A DNA stretch of 64,000 nucleotides from Aureimonas phyllosphaerae. Lineage in GTDB: Bacteria; Pseudomonadota; Alphaproteobacteria; Rhizobiales; Rhizobiaceae. Position 1 is the stretch's first letter; each line of letters begins with the position of its first letter. The notes beneath the pieces are model-generated. The model did not search any database and was not told the DNA's origin. It worked only from the letters and a program-made list of their open reading frames with translations. The stretch is taken from NCBI RefSeq assembly GCF_900113065.1, contig NZ_FOOA01000015.1, positions 1 through 64,000 of the forward strand. Direction: 5' to 3'. Made by a program: the position numbers and the translations under genes. Below are positions 56,045 to 64,000 of the stretch, in pieces.

Positions 56045-56100
56045 GGGCGGTCCCGCCGACCGCCCGCTTGCCGCCGATCCGGGGCCGGTCCGCCGGCCCC
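56045..56100 (+). repeat. Two tandem intercistronic hairpins
   Basis: GGGCGGTC/GACCGCCC (56045-56052 and 56058-56065, 5-nt loop) and GGGGCCGG/CCGGCCCC (56081-56088 and 56093-56100, 4-nt loop) are perfect stems in the 96-nt gap after the binding-protein gene. They probably stabilise or partly terminate the mRNA, so that binding protein exceeds the membrane subunits. Confidence 0.55.
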
Positions 56101-56131
56101 TCCTGCCGCCCGCCCCGTGTCGAGGTCGCCG

Positions 56132-56776
56132 ATGATCCGCCGCCCTGCCCGTCTTGCCGCGCTCGCGCTCATCCTGGCCCTGCCGGGATGCAAGTTCGTC
56201 GAGACCGCGGAACTCGCCGCCCGCGCCGAAGCTGCCGCGAAGCCTGCGGCCGGCTCCGACATCGCCGGCCGCTGGGACGCCGAGATCGTGCCGTATCTGG
56301 TCGGGAAGGCGAAACCCCTTGGCGAGATCCGCGCCGCGCTCGGGGGCGGGCTCGATGCCGCGGGCCAGACCTTCGGCTATCGCGAGGTGCCGGAAGGCGC
56401 GCCCTGGAACTTTCCGGTCGCGCTCGTCGGCACGATCGTCGAGGCCAACACGAAATCGCGCGCCGCGACCGCCGAGGTCGACACGGACGGCGACGGCAAG
56501 CCGGATGCGACGCTCCAGCTCGGACCCGTCGTCAAGGGCACCTCGATCCGCGACGTCCTGCCCTTCGTCTCCTTCACGAGCTACGCCAACCAGATCGAAT
56601 ATGCCGATGTCGCCAAGGCGCTGAACACGCAGGCCTTCGAGCGCGCCCTGAAGGACCTGCCGCGCGACACGCTGGTCGGATCGCGCGTCGAGGCGACGGG
56701 TGTCTTCACGCTCCGCACGGCAGGCGACAAGCTGGTCGTCACGCCCGTTCTCGTGAAGCTCGGAGCCGGCGCGTGA
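56132..56776 (+). CDS. DUF2291 family lipoprotein associated with sugar ABC importer
   Basis: 214-residue protein with a lipoprotein-like signal (ALALILALPGCKF, Cys near 20). The mature part contains WDAEIVPYLVGKAKPLGEIRAAL and FTSYANQIEYADVAKALN, typical of DUF2291. The family accompanies ribose-type ABC importers; its role is unknown. ATG 56132 has GAGG about 6 nt upstream; GTG 56117 is a less likely alternative. The stop overlaps the ATPase GTG (GTGA). Confidence 0.83.
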   Translation: MIRRPARLAALALILALPGCKFVETAELAARAEAAAKPAAGSDIAGRWDAEIVPYLVGKAKPLGEIRAALGGGLDAAGQTFGYREVPEGAPWNFPVALVGTIVEANTKSRAATAEVDTDGDGKPDATLQLGPVVKGTSIRDVLPFVSFTSYANQIEYADVAKALNTQAFERALKDLPRDTLVGSRVEATGVFTLRTAGDKLVVTPVLVKLGAGA

Positions 56777-58326
56777 GCGACGACATCGTCCTGTCCGTCC
56801 GGGGCGCGACCAAGGTCTATCCCGGCACGCAGGCGCTCAAGGGCGTCGACTTCGACGTCCGGCGCGGCGCCGTCAACGTGCTCGTCGGCGAGAACGGGGC
56901 CGGCAAGTCGACACTGATGAAGATCATCGCAGGCGTCGAGCAGCCGACCGAGGGCGAGATCCATCTCGACGGCAAGCTCGTCTCGCTGCCCGACACCGCC
57001 GCGGCCTCGCGCCACGGCATCGGCATCGTGTTCCAGGAACTCAACCTCTTCCCGAACATGAGCATCGCCGACAACATCTTCATCGGCCGCGAGAAGACGC
57101 GGCTGGGGATCGATATCGACGGCGGCGCGCAGAACGAGTTGGCCCGCGCGCTGCTCGCCCGCCTGGAGCATTCCAATTCGCCCGGCACGATGGTCGGGGA
57201 CCTTCGCATCGGCGAGCAGCAGATCGTCGAGATCGCCAAGGCGCTGAGCCAGGACGCGCGCATCCTGATTCTCGACGAGCCGACGTCGGCCCTGTCGGCG
57301 ACCGAGGTCGAGATCCTCTTCGGCGTGATCCGCGAGCTGAAGGCGCAAGGGGTCGCGATCGTCTACATCTCCCACCGGCTCGAGGAGCTGGTGCGCATCG
57401 GCGACTACATCACGGTCTTGCGCGACGGGCGCATCACGGGCGCGAGAGGCATGGCGGACGTCGACGTGCCCTGGATCGTGCGCGCCATGATCGGCTCGTC
57501 CTCCAAGGATTTCGCCAAGGTGGTCGAGCACGACTACGGGCCCGAGATCCTGCGCGTCGAGGACATGACCCTGCCGCGCAAGGGCGGCGGGTTCGCGGTG
57601 GACCACGTGTCGCTGTCGCTGCGCTCGGGCGAGATCGTCGGCATCTACGGGCTGATGGGCGCGGGGCGCACCGAGCTCTTCGACTGCATCATGGGCCGCG
57701 AGCCGCTGTCGACCGGCCGCGTGACGCTGGGCGGCGAGACGCTGTCCGACCGCTCGATCCACGGCCGCATCAAGCGCGGCATCGCGCTGATCCCGGAGGA
57801 CCGCAAGGCGGAAGGGCTGGTGCAGATCCTCTCGGTCGCCGAGAACATGTCCATGTCGAGCCTGTCGTCCTTCACGCGGCTCTTCCACCTCGATGTCGGT
57901 CGCGAGCGGTCGAGCGTGCGCGACTTCGTCAGGCGGCTCGCGGTCAAGGTGTCGAACATCGACAACCCGGTGTCCTCCCTGTCGGGCGGCAACCAGCAGA
58001 AGATCGTCATCGGCAAGGCGCTGATGACGGGCCCCAAAGTGCTCCTGATGGACGAGCCGAGCCGCGGCATCGACATCGGCGCGAAGGCGGAGGTGTTTCG
58101 CGTCATGCGCGAGCTGGCCGCGCAAGGGCTCGGCATCCTGTTCGTGACCTCCGACCTCGAGGAGGTGATGGAGCTGTCGGACCGCATCATCGTCATGTCC
58201 AACGGCCGCGTCGCCGGCGAGCGCCACCGCTCCGAGACCGACGAGCCTGAGATCGTCGCCCTGTCCGCCGCCGGCCACGGCCGGGCGCCCGCCATTCCAC
58301 CGACCCGACCGGAGCCCGCCCGATGA
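56773..58326 (+). CDS. Sugar ABC transporter ATP-binding protein (RbsA-like, two ABC domains)
   Basis: 517-residue protein with tandem ABC domains. The first has Walker A GENGAGKST (39-47) and ILILDEPTSALS. The second has the usual degenerate GLMGAGRTE and the LSGGNQQK signature with LLMDEPSRGIDIG. This is the CUT2 family arrangement for monosaccharide uptake. GTG 56773 overlaps the DUF2291 stop and the end overlaps the permease ATG (ATGA). The long open frame before 56773 is a shadow. Confidence 0.93.
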   Translation: MSDDIVLSVRGATKVYPGTQALKGVDFDVRRGAVNVLVGENGAGKSTLMKIIAGVEQPTEGEIHLDGKLVSLPDTAAASRHGIGIVFQELNLFPNMSIADNIFIGREKTRLGIDIDGGAQNELARALLARLEHSNSPGTMVGDLRIGEQQIVEIAKALSQDARILILDEPTSALSATEVEILFGVIRELKAQGVAIVYISHRLEELVRIGDYITVLRDGRITGARGMADVDVPWIVRAMIGSSSKDFAKVVEHDYGPEILRVEDMTLPRKGGGFAVDHVSLSLRSGEIVGIYGLMGAGRTELFDCIMGREPLSTGRVTLGGETLSDRSIHGRIKRGIALIPEDRKAEGLVQILSVAENMSMSSLSSFTRLFHLDVGRERSSVRDFVRRLAVKVSNIDNPVSSLSGGNQQKIVIGKALMTGPKVLLMDEPSRGIDIGAKAEVFRVMRELAAQGLGILFVTSDLEEVMELSDRIIVMSNGRVAGERHRSETDEPEIVALSAAGHGRAPAIPPTRPEPAR

Positions 58327-59390
58327 CCGCCACCCATCCCGCGGCCACCGCGCCCGCCAGCGACCTGTCCCTCGCGCTCCTGCTTCTCAAGGCGCGCACC
58401 TTCATCGCGCTGATCCTCGTCGTCCTGTTCTTCTCCTTCGCCGCCCCGAACTTCCTGTCGACGGCGAACCTCATCATCATGTCGGAGCATGTCGCGCTGA
58501 ACGCGTTCCTCGCGATCGGCATGACCTTCGTCATCATCACCGGCGGCATCGACCTGTCGGTCGGCTCGATCGTCGGCCTCTGCGGCATGGTCGCGGGCTA
58601 CCTGGTGCTGAACGGCGTGGCGATCGACCTCGTCGGCTACACCGTGTTCTTCAACACGTTCGAGATCGTGCTGATCACGCTCGGCGTCGGCGTCCTGGTC
58701 GGCGTGGTCAACGGGCTCCTGATCACCCGGCTCAACGTCGCCCCTTTCATCGCGACGCTCGGCACGCTCTACGTCGCGCGCGGGCTGGCGCTCCTGTCGT
58801 CCGACGGGGCGACCTTCCCGAACCTTCGCGGCTCGGCCGAATGGGGCACGGCGAGCTTCCCCCTGATCGGGTCCGGCTCGTTCCTCGGCATCCCCGTCTC
58901 GATCTGGACGCTGGTCGTGGTGGGGTGCGGAGCGGCCTATCTCGCCGCCCGCACGCCGCTCGGCCGCGCGATCTATGCGGTCGGCGGCAACGAGCGCGCC
59001 GCCGCCCTGTCGGGCCTGCGGGTCAACCGGACCAAGATGTTCGTCTACATGTTCTCCGGCTTCTGCGCCGCGATCGTCGGTCTGATCGTCGCATCGCAGC
59101 TCGTCGCCTCGCATCCCGCCACCGGCGAGACCTTCGAGCTCAACGCCATCGCGGCGGCCGTGCTCGGCGGCACCTCCATGTCGGGCGGACGGGGGCGGAT
59201 CGGCGGCACGATCGTCGGTGCCTTCGTAATCGGCATCCTGTCCGACGGGCTCGTGATGATGGGCGTCTCCTCGTTCTGGCAGACCGTGATCAAGGGCCTC
59301 GTCATCATCGCGGCCGTCGTCGTCGACCAGTTCCAGCAGCGCCTCCAGCAGCGGATCGCCCTCCAGCGCCAGGCGGCGCTCGCGCGCTAG
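58323..59390 (+). CDS. Sugar ABC transporter permease (RbsC-like)
   Basis: 355-residue CUT2-type permease with about eight to ten spans. GMTFVIITGGIDLSVGSIVGL, PFIATLGTLYVARGLALL, YAVGGNERAAALSGLRV and LGGTSMSGGRGRIGGTIVGA are the standard signatures. It completes the importer with the binding protein and ATPase. A GC-rich hairpin follows its stop. Confidence 0.93.
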   Translation: MTATHPAATAPASDLSLALLLLKARTFIALILVVLFFSFAAPNFLSTANLIIMSEHVALNAFLAIGMTFVIITGGIDLSVGSIVGLCGMVAGYLVLNGVAIDLVGYTVFFNTFEIVLITLGVGVLVGVVNGLLITRLNVAPFIATLGTLYVARGLALLSSDGATFPNLRGSAEWGTASFPLIGSGSFLGIPVSIWTLVVVGCGAAYLAARTPLGRAIYAVGGNERAAALSGLRVNRTKMFVYMFSGFCAAIVGLIVASQLVASHPATGETFELNAIAAAVLGGTSMSGGRGRIGGTIVGAFVIGILSDGLVMMGVSSFWQTVIKGLVIIAAVVVDQFQQRLQQRIALQRQAALAR

Positions 59391-59717
59391 CGCGGCCCTC
59401 GGGCGCGGGGCCCCGAGGGCATCCGCGCCCCGCGCCTCACGTGAGGTTCTTTGCCGCGACGAGGGATCGACCGCCGCAGCGGCGATCGCGGCAAGGGTCC
59501 CCCGAGACGCCTGATCGCCGAAAGGGCGGCCGTGCCGGCGCTGCAGAAGCGGCCGACGGCACGATGGATACCAACCTTCGGATGCCGACGTCGGAAGGAA
59601 AGGCTGCCGGCACGGTCACCGAAAGCCGATGGGTGACCAGTCAGCCATGCGCGGTCCGGAACGGAGACGGGAGCGAGCCGGCGCCTCCCCGCACCGGCTC
59701 TTCACCGCGGGAGCCCC
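59391..59717. other. Region between importer operon and NmrA-like gene
   Basis: 327 bp between convergent genes. It contains the terminator-like hairpin at 59395-59420 and a 12-bp palindrome CCTCACGTGAGG at 59435-59446 followed by a short T-rich run. No gene supported in the rest. Confidence 0.5.
59395..59420 (+). terminator. Putative terminator after the sugar ABC importer
   Basis: GCCCTCGGG (59395-59403) pairs exactly with CCCGAGGGC (59412-59420) across an 8-nt loop, 4 bp after the permease stop. A second palindrome follows at 59435-59446 with TTCTTT after it. Confidence 0.55.
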
Positions 59718-60602
59718 TCAGCCGTCGACCGCCGGTTTCAGGACGTCCGTGCACCATTGGCGGAAGGTCGTCGGCGTCGTGTTCTCGGGCGTGCGGGCGA
59801 CGAAGTTGTCGAGCCCCTCGGCCTTGGCCGCCATCATCGCGGCATAGCCGTCCGCGATGGCCGGCGACAGGCCGCGCCGGGCGAGCGTGGCGCGGAAGTC
59901 GTCGAGCGCGACCTCGCGGAAGGCGATGGGCCGCCCGAGAGCGTCCGACATGATGCGGGCCAGGTCGTTCGGCGAAAGGTCCTCCGGTCCGAGCACCGGC
60001 TGCTCGCCCTGACCCGTCCAGGCCCGGTCGCGCAGGAGCGTCACGGCCCTGTCGGCGATGTCGCCCGTCGCGCAGATCGGCGCCTTCAGATCGCCCGGTG
60101 CCGGCAGGTAGAACTCGCCGCGCTCGCGCAGCGAGGCGGCCTGCCGCAGCAGGTTGTCCATGAAGGACGGCATGACGAGCGCCCGAAAGGCGACACCGGT
60201 GGACGCGATCAGATCGTCCATGGCGAGCGAGGCCGTCACGAACCCCGCCTGCTGCGCCAGCGGCGTGCCGCGCCCCAGCGCCGAGACGCCGACGACATGG
60301 CCGACGCCGCACCGCGCGAAGGCCTCGCAGGCCGGACGGGCGAAGCCCGCATAGACGTCGTCGAGATCGCGCGCATGCATGTCCGGCGGCGGCAGCCAGA
60401 AGACGGCGCGCGCCCCCTCGAATGCGCGGTTCACGACGACGGCATCGCCGTGCGATCCCGCGACGACGTCGACGCGCTCCCGGATTTCCGGCGGGATGCG
60501 GCCGGGATCGCGCACGACGACGCGGACGGTTTCGCCGAGATCGAGGAGCTTTGCCAGAACCTGGCTGCCGATGGCACCGGTCGGTGTGGTGACGACGATC
60601 AT
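59718..60602 (-). CDS. NmrA-like NAD(P)-binding oxidoreductase/sensor
   Basis: 294-residue atypical SDR. It starts MIVVTTPTGAIGSQVLAKLL, with a near-canonical nucleotide-binding turn, and has AVFWLPPPDMHARD and GVGHVVGVSALGRGTPLA as in NmrA/quinone-oxidoreductase-2 relatives. No catalytic Tyr-Lys pair of classical SDRs is seen. The start at 60602 has AGGTGG 5 nt upstream; the upstream extension to 60836 overlaps the AraC-type gene and is not used. Probably controlled by the divergent AraC regulator. Confidence 0.83.
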   Translation of the reverse strand: MIVVTTPTGAIGSQVLAKLLDLGETVRVVVRDPGRIPPEIRERVDVVAGSHGDAVVVNRAFEGARAVFWLPPPDMHARDLDDVYAGFARPACEAFARCGVGHVVGVSALGRGTPLAQQAGFVTASLAMDDLIASTGVAFRALVMPSFMDNLLRQAASLRERGEFYLPAPGDLKAPICATGDIADRAVTLLRDRAWTGQGEQPVLGPEDLSPNDLARIMSDALGRPIAFREVALDDFRATLARRGLSPAIADGYAAMMAAKAEGLDNFVARTPENTTPTTFRQWCTDVLKPAVDG

Positions 60603-60649
60603 GACATCCACCTTTCCTGAGGGCCGACATGCGCGGCCGATGGAAATCG

Positions 60650-60655
60650 TATAAT
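60650..60655 (+). promoter_or_regulatory. Predicted -10 box of the AraC-type gene
   Basis: An exact TATAAT on the plus strand, 59 bp upstream of the AraC-type start, in the 112-bp divergent region. No good -35 sequence at standard spacing, which is common for regulated promoters. Confidence 0.35.
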
Positions 60656-60714
60656 CCTCAAGCGGTCGGACGCTCCATGCGAGCTGGTCCAGCTTCTCTT
60701 CGAGATCGTCCAGG

Positions 60715-61626
60715 ATGCTTCCCGATCCGTTGTCCGAAGTCCTCTCGCTCCTGAAGCCTCGAAGCTCTGTATCGTCGGGCTTCGAGGCGGGCGGCGACTG
60801 GGCGGTGCGCTTTGCGGACCCGGAGGCGCGCATCAAGTGCTACGCCGTCACGCACGGGTCCTGCTGGCTGAGTGTCGAGGGGGGCGAGGCGCCCGTGCGC
60901 ATCGCGGCCGGCGAATGCTTCGTCCTGCCGCGGGGGCGCCCCTTTCGCCTGGGAAGCGATCTCGTCACACCGCCCGTCGACGCCCGCACGATCTTCCCGC
61001 CCCGCGTCGTCGGTGGGGTCGTCAGCCTCAACGGTGGCGGGTCGTTCGCCCTGGTCGGCAGCCGCTTTGCGGTCGAGGGGCGGCTGGCGTCCGTCCTTCT
61101 GGACGGCCTACCCGCCATCGTGCAGGTGCGCGGCGCGGCGGACCAGGAAGCGCTCGTCTGGCTGGTCGAGCAGATGCGGCGCGAGGTGCGCGAGCCGAGA
61201 CCGGGCGGCGCGCTCGTCGCAAGGCACCTCGCCCACATGATGCTCGTCCAGGCCCTGCGGCTGCATCTCGCCGATGCGGCGACGAGCGGCACCGGATGGT
61301 ATTTCGCGCTCGCCCATCCGCGGCTTGCCGCGGCGATGGCGGCCCTCCACGCCGATCCCGGCCGGCGCTGGACCTTGAGCGAACTCGGACGCATCGCCGG
61401 CATGTCGCGCTCCGCCTTCGCGCTGACCTTTCGCGAGCGCGTCGGGGAGACGCCGATCGGCTATCTCCAGCGCTGGCGGATGCTCCTGGCGGGTGAGCGC
61501 CTCAAGCAAGGCGAGCCGATCGCGGCGATCGCACCGGGGCTCGGCTACGAGTCCGAAAGCGCGTTCAGTACCGCCTTCAAGCGCACCATGGGCTGCACAC
61601 CCCGCGCCTTCAGGACGCAGGCCTAG
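60715..61626 (+). CDS. AraC-family transcriptional regulator
   Basis: 303-residue regulator. The N-terminal cupin-like sensing domain (about 1-180) includes RIAAGECFVLPRGRPFRL, and the C-terminal double HTH (about 200-300) has LGRIAGMSRSAFALTFRERV and GYESESAFSTAFKRTMG. It resembles the cupin_6 AraC group that often controls a divergent short-chain oxidoreductase, as here. It likely regulates the NmrA-like gene. The ligand is unknown. Confidence 0.9.
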   Translation: MLPDPLSEVLSLLKPRSSVSSGFEAGGDWAVRFADPEARIKCYAVTHGSCWLSVEGGEAPVRIAAGECFVLPRGRPFRLGSDLVTPPVDARTIFPPRVVGGVVSLNGGGSFALVGSRFAVEGRLASVLLDGLPAIVQVRGAADQEALVWLVEQMRREVREPRPGGALVARHLAHMMLVQALRLHLADAATSGTGWYFALAHPRLAAAMAALHADPGRRWTLSELGRIAGMSRSAFALTFRERVGETPIGYLQRWRMLLAGERLKQGEPIAAIAPGLGYESESAFSTAFKRTMGCTPRAFRTQA

Positions 61627-61847
61627 AGCGCTTTCCGACCGGCTCGAATGGCCGTCATCGTCCTTCGGACGCCCGCTGCGCGGCGGGGCGCTTTCGCTCC
61701 GCGGCGGCGTTGCTCGTCGGTCACGATGCGACAGCATCGCTCCCTCCTCGCGCCTTGCCGAGAACCAAAACCACCTCCGTGCCGACCACCCGAACCGGTC
61801 GGGAAACGCTCTCGACGAGGCCGCCGTATCGCGCCCGCAATGCGACC

Positions 61848-62894
61848 TCACACCCGATCGCCCGCCGGCCCGACCGCCACCCTCGTCGGGGCGCCGGAAG
61901 CCTGCGAGGAGGCCAGGATCGCGTCGATCAGGGCGTGGACCTTCAACGCCTCGCGTCCCAAGACGCGCGGTTCGCGGCCCTCAGTGAGACTGTCGAGAAA
62001 GTCTGCCAGCAGTCGCTGGTGGTTCGCGCTGGAGAAGGCCATGGGATCGGCGCCCGTGCCGTTGCCCACCGTTCCGTCCTCGATGCGCCACTGGCGGCCG
62101 TCCGCCAGCGTGACGGCGACGCTCGACGAATCGAGCCGCAGCGAGCCCAGGGTGCCGAACAGGTCGATCGCATCGGGAAAGCCGGGAAAGGCTGCGGTCG
62201 TCGCGCTGACCGCGCCGAGCGCGCCGTTGGGAAAGCGCAGCGCCGCGTGGGCCACGTCCTCCGTCTCCATCCGGTGGGCGCGGCTGGTCGTGGCGAAGCC
62301 CGCGACCTCATCGGGCAGGCCGACGAGCGCGATCATCGCGTCGAGTGTATGGATGCCTTGCGTGAGAAGCACGCCGCCGCCGTCGCGCGTCCGCGTTCCC
62401 CGCCCCGCTTCGTCATAGTAGCTCTGCGGCCGCCAGTTGCTGAGACGCGCGGAGACGCTGACCACCTCGCCGATGGCGCCCTCGCGGAGGAGACGCAGGG
62501 TCCCTTCCACCGATGGGCGGAACCGGTTCTGCAGGACGACGCCGAGCCGCACGCCCGCCCCCTCCGCCGCCTCGACCAGCGCGCGGGACCGGGCCGGGTC
62601 GACCTCCAGCGGCTTCTCCAGGAGGATGTGCTTGCCGGCCGCCGCCGCCTGGCGCACGAGATCGAGATGCGTCGCGGGTGGGGTCAGGATGAGGACGGCC
62701 TCGACCGAGCGGTCGTCGAGAAGGGCTTCGAGCCGCTCCGCCACCGGAAGCCCATGCGCTTGCCCGAACGCGGCGCGGCGCTCGGGCGACGGGCTGAACG
62801 CCCCGGCGACCTCCACGTGGGACCCGAGCGCACGAAGCGCCGCGACATGGGGGGCGGCCGCCATGCCGAGCCCGACGATTCCGATCCTCACCAT
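61848..62894 (-). CDS. Gfo/Idh/MocA-family sugar oxidoreductase
   Basis: 348-residue NAD(P)-dependent dehydrogenase-like protein. It has the Rossmann motif GIVGLGMAAAPHVAAL (5-20), the EKP motif at 93-95 with catalytic lysine in LLEKPLEVD, and the C-terminal GGGVLLTQGIHTLDAMIALVG with the conserved histidine. It is divergent from uxaC with a common control region, so it may act on a uronate, inositol-like or sugar-acid substrate. Substrate unproven. Confidence 0.9.
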   Translation of the reverse strand: MVRIGIVGLGMAAAPHVAALRALGSHVEVAGAFSPSPERRAAFGQAHGLPVAERLEALLDDRSVEAVLILTPPATHLDLVRQAAAAGKHILLEKPLEVDPARSRALVEAAEGAGVRLGVVLQNRFRPSVEGTLRLLREGAIGEVVSVSARLSNWRPQSYYDEAGRGTRTRDGGGVLLTQGIHTLDAMIALVGLPDEVAGFATTSRAHRMETEDVAHAALRFPNGALGAVSATTAAFPGFPDAIDLFGTLGSLRLDSSSVAVTLADGRQWRIEDGTVGNGTGADPMAFSSANHQRLLADFLDSLTEGREPRVLGREALKVHALIDAILASSQASGAPTRVAVGPAGDRV

Positions 62895-62908
62895 CGACGT
62901 TCCTCCCG

Positions 62909-62950
62909 ATACAAAGTCATCATACCATTTCTGAATTTGTATGTTGACAT
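62909..62950. promoter_or_regulatory. Divergent operator/promoter between Gfo/Idh/MocA gene and uxaC
   Basis: ATACAAA (62909-62915) and TTTGTAT (62936-62942) form an exact inverted repeat. Within it CATACCA (62921-62927) and TTGTATG (62937-62943) form a near-palindrome with one mismatch. TTGACA at 62944-62949 faces uxaC. TCATCATACCA (62917-62927) is shared with the ABC importer promoter at 54979. Confidence 0.5.
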
Positions 62951-63003
62951 GATCTCCGCTGCGGCACTACCGTCCGCTTGCCTTGGGAGGGGCTCGCGCA
63001 CGC

Positions 63004-64000
63004 ATGGCACTCGTCGACCCGAACTATCTGTTTCCGGCCGAACCCGGCGTGCGCTCGCTGGCACGTGACCTCTACGGCACGGTCCGCGACCTTCCGATCG
63101 TCAGTCCGCACGGCCATACCGACCCGCGCTGGTACGCCGACAACCAGCTGTTTCCCGATCCGGCGCAGCTGCTGATCGTCCCCGATCACTACATCTTCCG
63201 GATGCTGTTCAGCCAGGGACACCGGCTCGAGGACTTCGGCGTTCCGACGCTCGACGGTGCGCCGGTGGAAACGGACGGGCGCACGATCTGGCGACGGTTC
63301 GCAAAGTCGTATTATCACTTTCGCGGCACGCCGACACGGCTCTGGCTCGACTACACGCTCCAGACCCTCTTCGCGCTGGACGAGCCGCTGACGGGAGCGA
63401 CCGCCGACCGGCACTACGATGCGATCGCCGAGCGGCTCGCCAGCGACAGCTATCGCCCCCGTGCGCTCTACGAGCGGTTCAACATCGAAGTGATCGCCAC
63501 CACCGATGGCGCGCTGGACGATCTGTCGTCGCATCGCGCGATCCGCGACAGCGGCTGGCGGGGCCGCATCGTGCCGACCTATCGCCCGGATGCCGTGGTG
63601 GATCCCGATTTCGAGGGCTTTGCCGCCAATCTCGACCGGCTCGCCGACATCTCGGGCGCCGATACCGGCACGTGGGACGGCTATCTCGACGCGCACCGCC
63701 GGCGTCGGGCCGCGTTCCAGGCACTCGGCGCGACGGCCACAGATCACGGCCACCCGACCGCCGAGACCGCGAACCTCACCCACACTGAAGCCGCACGCCT
63801 GTTCGACCGGGTGCGCCTCGGCACGGCCGACGCCGGCGAGCGCGCCCTGTTCCGGGCCCAGATGCTGACCGAAATGGCGCGCATGAGCGCCGACGACGGG
63901 CTGGTCATGCAGATCCACCCCGGCTCCATGCGCAACCATTCGGCCGCCATGTTCGCCCGCTTCGGCCGCGACAAGGGCTTCGACATCCCGACGCGCACCG
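63004..64000 (+). CDS. uxaC: Uronate isomerase UxaC (3' partial)
   Basis: First 332 residues of an enzyme that isomerises glucuronate to fructuronate and galacturonate to tagaturonate. It belongs to the amidohydrolase-like UxaC family. The sequence IVSPHGHTDPRWYADNQLFPDPAQLLIVPDHYIFRMLFSQG is diagnostic (shown here in part: PHGHTDP at 35-41 with the metal-binding histidines). ATG 63004 has GGGAGGGG about 9 nt upstream. The frame is open to the right edge, so the C-terminal third is missing. It is the start of a probable hexuronate catabolic operon. Confidence 0.93.
   Translation, partial: MALVDPNYLFPAEPGVRSLARDLYGTVRDLPIVSPHGHTDPRWYADNQLFPDPAQLLIVPDHYIFRMLFSQGHRLEDFGVPTLDGAPVETDGRTIWRRFAKSYYHFRGTPTRLWLDYTLQTLFALDEPLTGATADRHYDAIAERLASDSYRPRALYERFNIEVIATTDGALDDLSSHRAIRDSGWRGRIVPTYRPDAVVDPDFEGFAANLDRLADISGADTGTWDGYLDAHRRRRAAFQALGATATDHGHPTAETANLTHTEAARLFDRVRLGTADAGERALFRAQMLTEMARMSADDGLVMQIHPGSMRNHSAAMFARFGRDKGFDIPTRT

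Overview
The window is GC-rich, densely packed bacterial chromosome (or chromid) DNA. Its gene families point to an alphaproteobacterium, most likely of the Hyphomicrobiales (Rhizobiales): an ExoF-like export protein, a NodQ-type CysN/CysC fusion, a rhizobial-type UDP-glucuronate 4-epimerase, and a Ugd of RkpK type. The genus cannot be fixed from sequence alone. No rRNA, tRNA, insertion sequence, phage or CRISPR array was found.

Region 1 (1-2809) is the end of a sulfate ABC importer operon, cysT-cysW-cysA. cysT is cut by the left edge. A perfect 18-bp hairpin (2911-2950) separates it from the next locus.

Region 2 (2972-35979) is about 33 kb of surface or exopolysaccharide biosynthesis. It holds an initiating sugar-phosphate transferase, four GT4-like glycosyltransferases, a flippase and a Wzy-like polymerase. 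It also holds an ExoF-like exporter, an ExoP/Wzc-like copolymerase with degraded nucleotide-binding motifs, a 4,6-dehydratase, a DegT aminotransferase, a PIG-L deacetylase and a sugar formyltransferase. UDP-glucuronate supply comes from Ugd and an epimerase. Further genes encode an O-acyltransferase with an SGNH domain, two pectate-lyase-like enzymes (PL1-like and PL10-like), and a cassette of ATP-grasp protein, epimerase and phosphoesterase. Sulfate-activation genes (cysD and fused cysNC) and two sulfotransferases lie inside the cluster. With the sulfate importer next door, this suggests a sulfated, uronic-acid-containing polymer that may carry N-formylated amino sugars.

Region 3 (35980-38995) is sparse. 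It has a small membrane protein, an 800-bp gene-free stretch with two inverted DnaA-box-like sites, a LuxR-type regulator whose receiver lacks its phosphorylation residues, and a Crp/Fnr regulator. Region 4 (39211-47923) is a minus-strand cellulose operon, bcsA-bcsB-bcsZ, followed by a TPR protein without an evident BcsC barrel and an RTX-repeat protein.

Region 5 (48388-52511) is a divergent set matching the Escherichia coli yjfIJKL-yjfM/ygiB-yjfC/ygiC families: DUF2170, PspA, DUF2491, DUF350, DUF1190 and a glutathionylspermidine-synthase-like protein. Region 6 (53386-64000) carries a bile-acid/sodium symporter-family transporter, a DUF2934 gene, a ribose-type sugar ABC importer with a DUF2291 lipoprotein, an AraC regulator divergent from an NmrA-like oxidoreductase, and a Gfo/Idh/MocA oxidoreductase divergent from uxaC (cut by the right edge). 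The ABC importer and uxaC promoters share an 11-bp element next to a TTGACA box, suggesting common control of sugar-acid uptake and catabolism.
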